Below are positions 1-4,674 of a stretch of 5,008 nt of DNA, piece by piece. Each line of letters begins with the position of its first letter. Position 1 is the stretch's first letter. The DNA comes from DATKWF01 sp035529715 (GTDB lineage: Bacteria; Chloroflexota; Dehalococcoidia; Dehalococcoidales; RBG-16-60-22), in the NCBI GenBank assembly GCA_035529715.1, contig DATKWF010000023.1, forward strand, positions 1 through 5,008, written 5' to 3'. Under the pieces are notes generated by a model. That model saw only the letters and a list, made by a program, of their open reading frames with translations. It ran no database searches and was not told the DNA's origin. A program made the position numbers and the translations under genes.

Positions 1-341
1 GTTATCGGACAAAGAACATCAAATAGTTTTGGCCTCTCAAATTCGGTCTCAAGTTTCTTGACTCTCTGCCATGCCTCATTACGCTGTTTGTACGGTGCTC
101 CGAATAAGTTCCAAGCAAAGATTATTAATACTGCCACGATAAGCCCACCTAGCCCGCCGGTTACTGACCTCGTCACTATCTCTAGGGTCGATGCACCTAC
201 AGGTGCAACTTGAGCCAACCAAGTACCACCCACAACGGCTAACACGCCCTCACCTCCCCACATGAATTTGGCCGTTGTTTGTGCGGTAATAGTATCTTGT
301 TTCGCTCGTGCCCAAGTACTCTGGTTAAGTGGGTATTCCAT
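1..341 (-). CDS. Partial two-helix membrane protein of unknown function (5' part; runs off left edge)
   Basis: I do not recognise a function. The frame is open for 113 codons from ATG 341 to the window edge, with a TAG four codons upstream of that ATG. The product starts MEYPLNQSTWARAKQ. It then has a hydrophobic stretch at about residues 32-50 (GVLAVVGGTWLAQVAPVG), a second at about 62-82 (GLGGLIVAVLIIFAWNLF), and a charged, probably helical tail (APYKQRNEAWQRVKKLETEF). This suggests two membrane spans followed by a possible coiled coil. Codon choice (CTA, TTA, ATA, ACT) is more AT-leaning than in mutL, so it may be accessory DNA. The start is uncertain. ATG 341 has no useful Shine-Dalgarno sequence but lies where transcription should begin. 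GTG 245 has a strong GGAGG seven bases upstream but would remove the polar N-terminus. The reading frame is well supported; function is unknown. Confidence 0.7.
   Translation of the reverse strand, partial: MEYPLNQSTWARAKQDTITAQTTAKFMWGGEGVLAVVGGTWLAQVAPVGASTLEIVTRSVTGGLGGLIVAVLIIFAWNLFGAPYKQRNEAWQRVKKLETEFERPKLFDVLCPI
253..257 (-). promoter_or_regulatory. Internal Shine-Dalgarno ahead of alternative GTG start
   Basis: On the minus strand GGAGG lies 7 bases before an in-frame GTG at 245, inside the partial membrane-protein gene. It is a better ribosome site than anything before ATG 341 and could be the real start or a second start. It also encodes Gly-Gly, so it may be chance. Confidence 0.3.
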
Positions 342-347
342 ACCCCT

Positions 348-375
348 ATTCTACCACTTCAAAATTCTAGTTCAA
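348..375 (-). promoter_or_regulatory. Putative promoter giving a leaderless transcript
   Basis: On the minus strand there is TTGAAC (370-375), a 16-bp spacer, and TAGAAT (348-353). The expected start site, about 7 bases past the -10, falls on or next to the A of ATG 341. A message from here would have almost no leader, which fits the lack of a Shine-Dalgarno sequence before that ATG. Confidence 0.45.
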
Positions 376-395
376 GAATAGTTAAAGGGGCGTTT

Positions 396-421
396 AAGAG
401 GGGCGTCAGCCCCTCTTTTTT
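396..421 (+). terminator. Terminator-like hairpin with T-run, no gene upstream on its strand
   Basis: A perfect 9-bp stem (AAGAGGGGC 396-404, GCCCCTCTT 409-417) with loop GTCA is followed directly by a run of six T (416-421, partly in the stem). This is the form of a plus-strand rho-independent terminator. No plus-strand gene precedes it here, because the gene to the left is transcribed leftwards. It may block transcription into the mutL promoter region or be a dispersed repeat; a similar element follows pyrE. Confidence 0.6.
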
Positions 422-426
422 ATTCT

Positions 427-466
427 TCCCCCTCCCTTTCCAAGGGAGGGGGATAAAGGGGGAGGG
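427..466. repeat. C/G-rich perfect hairpin with adjoining G-quadruplex pattern
   Basis: A perfect 12-bp inverted repeat (TCCCCCTCCCTT 427-438, AAGGGAGGGGGA 442-453) has a 3-base loop, TCC. It is followed by GGGGGAGGG at 458-466. The plus strand from 444 to 466 reads GGG-A-GGGGG-ATAAA-GGGGG-A-GGG, four G-tracts of three or more with short loops, which fits the usual G-quadruplex pattern. Such CCCTCCC/GGGAGGG palindromes often occur as dispersed intergenic repeats in bacteria. Only one copy is in this window, so its repeat status is inference. Confidence 0.5.
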
Positions 467-507
467 TTGTAAAATATCCAAGGGGTGAGGTAGATACAAT
501 AAATACT

Positions 508-536
508 TTGACTGGGTAAAAACAAAAGGTTAAAAT
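508..536 (+). promoter_or_regulatory. Upstream mutL promoter (P1)
   Basis: TTGACT (508-513), a spacer of exactly 17 bp, and TAAAAT (531-536): five of six consensus bases in each box. The predicted start near 543 gives a leader of about 55 bases to mutL. That leader would contain the whole inverted repeat at 554-577, so the RNA could fold into a hairpin just before the ribosome site. Confidence 0.6.
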
Positions 537-548
537 CTAAAGAAAGTA

Positions 549-577
549 TTGACATCTTACACGAATCCGTGTAAGAT
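549..577 (+). promoter_or_regulatory. Downstream mutL promoter (P2) with embedded operator-like inverted repeat
   Basis: TTGACA (549-554, perfect consensus), a 17-bp spacer, and TAAGAT (572-577, five of six). The arms ATCTTACACG (554-563) and CGTGTAAGAT (568-577) form a perfect 10-bp inverted repeat around AATC. It runs from the last base of the -35 to the last base of the -10. A dimeric repressor bound there would block RNA polymerase, as in many TetR- or LexA-type operators. The regulator is unknown. The predicted start near 584 leaves a leader of only about 14 bases, barely including AGGA (585-588) before the mutL ATG. Confidence 0.65.
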
Positions 578-597
578 TAAAGCCAGGATAGTTAATT

Positions 598-2298
598 ATG
601 TCCATCAAAGTTCTGGATAAAGAGGTAGTCGCCCAGATTGCCGCCGGGGAGGTGGTGGAGAGGCCGGCGTCGGTGGTGAAGGAGCTGGTGGAGAATTCGC
701 TGGATGCCGGCGCCACCCGGATTTCGGTCGAGGCAAGGGGTGGTGGGGTGAGCCTGCTCAGGGTAATTGATAACGGTACCGGCATTCCCTCGGCGGAGGT
801 TGAGCTTGCTTTTGAGCGCTATGCCACCAGCAAGATTGGGACTCCGGACGACCTGCAGTCTATTGGCAGTCTCGGCTTTCGCGGTGAGGCACTACCCAGT
901 ATTGCCGCCGTGGCTCAGGTAGAAGTGGTTACCTGTGCCGATGGCGAGTCGGCGGGCACCCGTCTGAGTCTGGAGGACGGCGTTATCGTTGACCGGGGAA
1001 ACCAGGGACGTGCTCAGGGTACCACCGTCACGGTAAAGGACCTGTTCCGCAAGGTGCCGGCAAGGCTAAAATTCCTCAAGTCGGTGTCCACAGAGAACAG
1101 TCGTATCGCCGGTGTGGTCAGTCAGTGTGCTCTTGCCTTCCCCGAAGTTGCTTTTACCCTGCTTATTGAGGGCAGGTCCGCATTGAAAACGGCGGGGCGG
1201 GGCAAGCTGATGGACAGTGTTATTGCCGTTTATGGCCTGGAGATAGCCCGGAACATGCTGGAGATTGGGGAAGGCGGGTGGGAAGTCGGGACAATCTCGG
1301 TAGCGGGCATGGTGGGCTCGCCGACGGTAAGTCGGTCCAGTCGCGACTATATAAGCTTCTTTATCAATCGCCGCTGGGTGAGCAGTCGACTTCTGGCCTG
1401 GGCGGTGGAGGAGGCCTACCACGGACTGTTGATGACGGGGAAGCATCCGGTAACCGTTCTCAACGTTTCACTGCCGCCGTCGGAGGTGGATGTCAATATT
1501 CATCCCACCAAAAACGAGGTGAAGTTCCAGAATGAGCGCCGGGTTTTTATCGCTGTCCAGAAGGCGGTGCGGCAGGCCCTGGTGGAGCAGATGCCGGTGC
1601 CCAGGATTGAAGAAGTAGCCACCAGCTATGTATCTCCCCCCAGGCAGGAGCCGATCCTGTGGGAATCAGTCGAGAGGCGGAGACCTCCGGCCGGTTTGCC
1701 GCTGGAGACGGCGCAAACAGTGATGGCCTCCCTGCCGGTGCTGCGGGTGGTGGGTCAGGTTATGAACAGCTACATTGTCGCCGAGGGACCGGATGGACTT
1801 TATCTCATTGACCAGCATGCCGCCCATGAGCGTATTCTTTTTGAGAAGGTTAATCAGCAGCATTCGCAGTCGGGAATAGAGGTTCAGGGTCTGCTGGAAC
1901 CGGCAACATTTGAGGTCAGCCCGAGGCAGGAGGAAGTCTTGAAGTCGCGCCACGCTGACCTGGCTGAATTCGGTTTCTCCATTGAGCCTTTTGGCAGCCG
2001 GACCTATCTCATCCGGGCGGTGCCACATTTGCTCCATGATAGGGACTGGATGGGGGTGCTGAGGGAGTTGCTGGACTCATTTTCCGGGGAGAACAAAGGT
2101 AACTGGCGGGAGACGGTAGCCATATCTATTGCCTGTCACAGTGCGGTGCGGGCGGAGCAGGCGTTAACCGATGATGAGATGCGGGAGCTGGTGCGTCAGC
2201 TGGAGCAGACCGCCAATCCCCACACCTGCCCCCACGGGAGACCAGTCATGATTCACCTCAGTTCCGGGCAGTTGCGGCGGGAGTTCGGCAGAAGCTAG
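598..2298 (+). CDS. mutL: DNA mismatch repair protein MutL (endonuclease type)
   Basis: MutL couples mismatch recognition by MutS to strand incision and repair. The 566 residues begin with a GHKL ATPase domain: KELVENSLDAGA (28-39, catalytic Glu29 and metal-binding Asn33), DNGTGI (58-63), GFRGEAL (93-99), GTTVTVKDLF (141-150), and the second-half loop NIHPTKNEVKF (300-310, ATP-contacting Lys305). A Pro/Arg-rich linker at about 330-380 leads to the C-terminal dimerisation domain. That domain carries DQHAAHERILFE (405-416), which matches the DQHA(X)2E(X)4E nuclease motif, together with ACHSAVRA (512-519) and CPHGRP (544-549). It should therefore nick DNA itself, as in bacteria without MutH. QGLLEP (430-435) resembles the sliding-clamp-binding motif of Bacillus MutL. 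Start ATG 598 fits the family N-terminus and has AGGA nine bases upstream. Length is typical and no defect is seen. It overlaps the convergent downstream gene by 4 bp. Confidence 0.98.
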   Translation: MSIKVLDKEVVAQIAAGEVVERPASVVKELVENSLDAGATRISVEARGGGVSLLRVIDNGTGIPSAEVELAFERYATSKIGTPDDLQSIGSLGFRGEALPSIAAVAQVEVVTCADGESAGTRLSLEDGVIVDRGNQGRAQGTTVTVKDLFRKVPARLKFLKSVSTENSRIAGVVSQCALAFPEVAFTLLIEGRSALKTAGRGKLMDSVIAVYGLEIARNMLEIGEGGWEVGTISVAGMVGSPTVSRSSRDYISFFINRRWVSSRLLAWAVEEAYHGLLMTGKHPVTVLNVSLPPSEVDVNIHPTKNEVKFQNERRVFIAVQKAVRQALVEQMPVPRIEEVATSYVSPPRQEPILWESVERRRPPAGLPLETAQTVMASLPVLRVVGQVMNSYIVAEGPDGLYLIDQHAAHERILFEKVNQQHSQSGIEVQGLLEPATFEVSPRQEEVLKSRHADLAEFGFSIEPFGSRTYLIRAVPHLLHDRDWMGVLRELLDSFSGENKGNWRETVAISIACHSAVRAEQALTDDEMRELVRQLEQTANPHTCPHGRPVMIHLSSGQLRREFGRS

Positions 2299-2753
2299 CT
2301 GTGTTGCATTTCCTCTGTAGACTTTTGAATCAGTTCCCATCTTACCATGCCATCCTCGATTAGCTGGCGAATTTTCCTTTCCTGCGGGGTAAGCTGGCCG
2401 CTTTTGCTGGTTTTGACCTCTATGATGACTATTTCTCTGGGGTCGCCATTGGCCAGGCCGGGGAAGACTATCAGGTCAATGGGACTGCCGATAAATCGGG
2501 CTTCGGTGGGGTCGTACTTGAACTCGGGGAGGTAAGGGGTTAGCTGTTCAACGAATTTACCGCCCAGTACGGCTCGACTCTGGGCAATTGCCTCTTTAGT
2601 GGCCTTTTCTTTTTCTTCCTGCCACCTCAGTAGCTCGGTCTCCTGCCACTGTCAGAATTTGCCTTCAAACTTCAGCCTGGCTAGATGATGGGTCAGGTAA
2701 ATGGACAGAATAGCCAGAGCTACGATGATTACAATTAAAACTATAGTCTCCAT
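2295..2753 (-). pseudogene. Membrane-anchored Holliday-junction-resolvase-related nuclease gene interrupted by in-frame TGA
   Basis: The frame runs from ATG 2753, with a strong GGGGAGG six bases upstream, to TAG 2297-2295, 152 codons. Codon 34 is TGA (2652-2654). Codons 1-33 give a signal-anchor-like helix (METIVLIVIIVALAILSIYL). After the TGA come a charged helix with two WQE repeats and then a domain I assign to the Holliday-junction-resolvase-related (PD-(D/E)XK) family: YDPTEARFIGSPIDLIVF (80-97, Asp93), IIEVKT (110-115, Glu112 and Lys114), and LTPQERKIRQLIEDGMVRWEL (121-141). All catalytic positions are kept and there is no second lesion. No good start codon follows the TGA before the domain, so restart is unlikely. 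The change may be a recent nonsense mutation (CGA or GGA to TGA), a base-call error, or a readthrough site. Family assignment is from memory of motifs. Its 3' end overlaps mutL in a shared CTAG. Confidence 0.75.
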
Positions 2754-2788
2754 AATGGACCTCCCCAAGGTAATTCAGGAACACAAGT

Positions 2789-2812
2789 AAAAGAGGGGCG
2801 AAGCCTCTCTTT
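2789..2812 (-). terminator. Hairpin terminator after pyrE
   Basis: Twelve bases past the pyrE stop, the minus strand folds as AAAGAG-A-GGC, loop TTC, GCC-C-CTCTTT, with one A-C mismatch and a short UUUU tail. On the plus strand the same site pairs fully with a G-U wobble. It separates lepB-pyrE from the nuclease gene, which has its own ribosome site. The stem strongly resembles the hairpin at 396-417. Confidence 0.55.
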
Positions 2813-2824
2813 AGAATCCCCAAC

Positions 2825-3403
2825 TTAACCTGTTGGTTGCTGGCTGCTGCCGGGTTTGACCAGTGGGATTCTGGCAGCGCATAGCGGGCAGTCCTCCGGC
2901 TTGTAGGTTGTTGTGACGGCGTGGTGGCAACTGAAAAGAGGTACGCTGAATTCCTGGTTCTGCTCGGAGCGGTCAACCAGCACTCCGATGCCGATTAGTT
3001 TGCCGCCCAGCTTGGTTACGGCGGCAATCACCTCGTGTATGGAACCACCGGTGGTGAGAATATCATCAACGATGAGGACTCTTTCTCCGGCGTCAATGCT
3101 GAAGCCCCGCCGGAAGGCTCTTTCCTCGCCTTCTTTTTCGGCAAAAACGCTGCGTACTCCCAACTGCCTGGCGACCTCATAAGACAGGATAATCCCGCCG
3201 GTGGTTGGTCCGGCCACCACCTGGATTTCCTCCCCCCGGAAGTGGTCGGCAATCATACCGCACAGCTGCCCGGTATAGTGGGGGAACTGCAGAACCCGGA
3301 ACTTCTCCCAGTAGATTGGAGAATGTAAGCCGGAGGTAAGCAGGAAGTGTCCCTTGAGTAAAGCTCCCGACTTCTCAAAGATTTTCTCAATATTTTCTGT
3401 CAA
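2825..3403 (-). CDS. pyrE: Orotate phosphoribosyltransferase
   Basis: PyrE joins orotate to PRPP to give orotidine monophosphate and pyrophosphate, the penultimate step to UMP, in the cytoplasm. The 192-residue product shows the family N-terminus GHFLLTSGLHSPIYWEKF (18-35), AGPTTGG (64-70), a flexible catalytic loop EKEGEERAFRRGF (89-101), and the PRPP-binding motif VLIVDDILTTGGS (109-121) with Asp113-Asp114. The C-terminus adds a DCPLCA segment with CxxC at 172-175, then an apparently disordered tail. The start is TTG (3401-3403): the only earlier near-start codon before an in-frame TAG is CTG, and this start gives the expected N-terminus. GGGGG lies five bases ahead. It begins 25 bases after the lepB stop, so the two are very likely cotranscribed. 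No pyrimidine-responsive leader is visible in that short gap. Confidence 0.95.
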   Translation of the reverse strand: MTENIEKIFEKSGALLKGHFLLTSGLHSPIYWEKFRVLQFPHYTGQLCGMIADHFRGEEIQVVAGPTTGGIILSYEVARQLGVRSVFAEKEGEERAFRRGFSIDAGERVLIVDDILTTGGSIHEVIAAVTKLGGKLIGIGVLVDRSEQNQEFSVPLFSCHHAVTTTYKPEDCPLCAARIPLVKPGSSQQPTG

Positions 3404-3428
3404 CCTTACCCCCAGTGTCGACTATTTA

Positions 3429-3947
3429 TCATGGTAAGGAGTAGGCAGAGACAACACCCCATTCATCCACCGGCCAGATGGATAACCAGGCTTTGCCAAT
3501 GATATTCTGCCGTGGTACCAGCCAGCCGTTATGGGAGTCGTCGCTGTTGTTCCGGTTGTCACCGAGAACAAAGTACATATTGGCCGGGATTTTTTGCGAC
3601 TCTAAGGTATAGCTGGGCGAGTCTTTGATGTAAGGTTCGTCCGCTTTTGAGCCGTTAATATATACGGTACCTTCTTTTACCTCCACGGTGTCACCGGGCA
3701 GGGCAATGGCACGCTTGATGTAGTCACCGGTCCGGTTGCCGGGCGCATCAAATATGACCACGTCACCCCGCTGCGGGTCGCCAAGGATATAGACGGCTTT
3801 ATTGACCACCAGTCTCTGTCCCTCCTGGAAATTAGGCTCCATACTGCTCATATATATAACAAAGGTCTGGAAAGAGGCTTGCAAAAGAAGGAAGATGACC
3901 ACGGCTAATATGGTCGTTATCAAAAACTCGCGAAAAAAAGTTTTCAT
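3429..3947 (-). CDS. lepB: Signal peptidase I
   Basis: This membrane protease (peptidase family S26) removes signal peptides from exported proteins on the outer face of the cytoplasmic membrane. The 172 residues have a short basic start (MKTFFREF) and one membrane helix at about 8-30. The family boxes follow in order: SSMEP (34-38, nucleophile Ser35), GDVVIF (61-66), YIKRAIALPGD (76-86, general base Lys78), and GDNRNNSDDS (129-138). The serine-lysine pair and the GDN box are intact, and the length is usual for a compact single-anchor Gram-positive-style enzyme. ATG 3947 has GGAG (3958-3961) ten bases upstream and sits about 20 bases below a strong promoter. The gene ends in TGA and is first of an operon with pyrE. 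The two products have no obvious functional link, so the pairing probably reflects shared housekeeping expression. Confidence 0.96.
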   Translation of the reverse strand: MKTFFREFLITTILAVVIFLLLQASFQTFVIYMSSMEPNFQEGQRLVVNKAVYILGDPQRGDVVIFDAPGNRTGDYIKRAIALPGDTVEVKEGTVYINGSKADEPYIKDSPSYTLESQKIPANMYFVLGDNRNNSDDSHNGWLVPRQNIIGKAWLSIWPVDEWGVVSAYSLP

Positions 3948-3975
3948 CCGGAATTCACTCCAGGGTTTAGTCCCA

Positions 3976-4005
3976 ATTATAGCCTATTTGCCATCGTCCT
4001 GCCAA
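3976..4005 (-). promoter_or_regulatory. lepB-pyrE promoter
   Basis: Minus strand: TTGGCA (4000-4005), an 18-bp spacer, and a perfect TATAAT (3976-3981). The expected start near 3969 gives a leader of about 21 bases containing the lepB ribosome site. No operator-like repeat is seen over the boxes, which fits constitutive expression. Confidence 0.7.
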
Positions 4006-4250
4006 TCTTGAGACTGAAGGGCGATATAAAGGAGGTATTATTCAGATAGTCAAATGGGGGTAGTGTACATATTATATATAGTAAACGACTGAAGGCAGCG
4101 GGGGAATCTGGCTCTGGGGAAGGGGGCTGGTTAAAAGAATAAGCATTTGAATGAACATGTTAAAAAGAAGAGTTCATTTTACATGCTGTTGGCGAGGGAA
4201 AGTCCTGGCCAAGCGTGCGGCGGTGGACGTTTTTAGCGATTCAGAAGAAG
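4006..4250. other. Intergenic stretch without a convincing protein gene; possible small RNA
   Basis: The stretch lies between the lepB promoter and a tiny membrane-protein gene. On the plus strand it has TAGTCA (4047-4052), 17 bp, TATTAT (4070-4075), which could start an RNA near 4082. A G-rich part follows (4100-4133), then an inverted repeat AATGAAC/GTTCATT (4150-4156 and 4172-4178), and a hairpin with a T-run ending at 4234. These could bound an RNA of about 150 bases, but I recognise no RNA family. A plus-strand ORF of 44 codons (4151-4285) lacks a ribosome site and was not accepted. Confidence 0.3.
4202..4234 (+). terminator. Possible terminator hairpin with T5 run
   Basis: GTCC (4202-4205) pairs with GGAC (4225-4228), and GCC (4208-4210) with GGC (4219-4221), across a small internal loop. 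G and five T (4230-4234) follow. The stem is short and imperfect, so this is tentative; it would end a plus-strand transcript that holds no clear gene. Confidence 0.3.
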
Positions 4251-4325
4251 CTAAGCCTTACGCTTCATTACGAAGAATAGTATAATCAGGACAACAATTA
4301 TGGCGATACCAATCCAGGTCCACAT
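4251..4325 (-). CDS. Putative 24-residue single-span membrane protein
   Basis: ATG 4325 to TAG 4251 encodes MWTWIGIAIIVVLIILFFVM followed by KRKA. That is about 19 unbroken hydrophobic residues with aromatic residues at the outer end and a basic cytoplasmic tail, the pattern of a single-pass membrane microprotein with its N-terminus outside. GAGGGGG lies about ten bases before the ATG, a reasonable Shine-Dalgarno sequence. The gene stands alone, and no clear promoter was found (TTGACT at 4391-4396 lacks a good -10). I do not recognise it. The ribosome site and clean membrane-span layout make it more than a random ORF, but at this length only conservation or peptide data could settle it. Confidence 0.5.
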   Translation of the reverse strand: MWTWIGIAIIVVLIILFFVMKRKA

Positions 4326-4462
4326 TGTTCGCTTGCCCCCTCTCAACTTTCGCAGTCGCAAAAGTTATTTGTGTTATTTTAGCACTAAAAAGTCAAGTTG
4401 GGAATAGGTATAGAGCAATTATTTTAAAGAAAAGGTGGTACTATCGTAAATAGGAGGAGATA

Positions 4463-4666
4463 ATGAGCTGGATTAGTAGCAAGATTGAGAAGTTCAGACA
4501 GATGCCAACCACCTATCTTGTTTTGCACGTCACCAGCCGGTCTCTCTTTGGCGTGGGCCTGGGGCTGCTGCTGGCTACCTGGCTGCCGGTATGGACTGGC
4601 TGGATATTCATCGGTGTGGCGGTGGTGATAGTTATACCCAGTGCCAGGATTCTTTTGAGTAAGTGA
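4463..4666 (+). CDS. Small two-helix membrane protein of unknown function
   Basis: The product has 67 residues. An amphipathic charged start (MSWISSKIEKFRQMP, 1-15) leads into a hydrophobic segment at about 28-42 (LFGVGLGLLLATWLP). A short WTGW turn (44-47) follows, then a second hydrophobic segment at about 48-60 (IFIGVAVVIVIPS) and a short basic end (ARILLSK). Two membrane spans in a hairpin are likely. Translation signals are excellent: AGGAGG (4452-4457) lies five bases before ATG 4463. It resembles uncharacterised short membrane proteins I associate with Dehalococcoidia, but I can name no family or function. Its stop lies 8 bases from the stop of the convergent ComEC-like gene, with no strong terminator between them. 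A poor promoter candidate (TTGGGA, 16 bp, TATTTT) lies near 4400-4426. Confidence 0.8.
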   Translation: MSWISSKIEKFRQMPTTYLVLHVTSRSLFGVGLGLLLATWLPVWTGWIFIGVAVVIVIPSARILLSK

Positions 4667-4674
4667 TGGGGGTT

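Noticed and set aside
279..488. Plus-strand ORF of 69 codons
   Set aside because: It runs antisense to the left-edge membrane gene and then through the terminator and G-rich hairpins; the product is low-complexity and there is no ribosome site.
2347..2535. Plus-strand ORF of 62 codons after mutL
   Set aside because: It is antisense to the nuclease-domain frame, which carries recognisable PD-(D/E)XK motifs; no ribosome site.
2652..2654. TGA recoding (alternative genetic code) in this organism
   Set aside because: lepB and the 67-residue gene end cleanly at TGA, and tryptophan is encoded by TGG throughout.
2665..2976. Minus-strand ORF of 103 codons
   Set aside because: It overlaps the pyrE 3' end and the nuclease gene 5' end in another frame; both of those carry family motifs, this does not.
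4190..4206. RNase P RNA-like core sequence
   Set aside because: Only a short imperfect match to the GAGGAAAGUC region; the available length and missing other conserved regions do not allow an rnpB gene here.
4151..4285. Plus-strand ORF of 44 codons starting MNMLKRRVHF
   Set aside because: No Shine-Dalgarno sequence, not a recognisable protein, and it overlaps the microprotein gene on the other strand.
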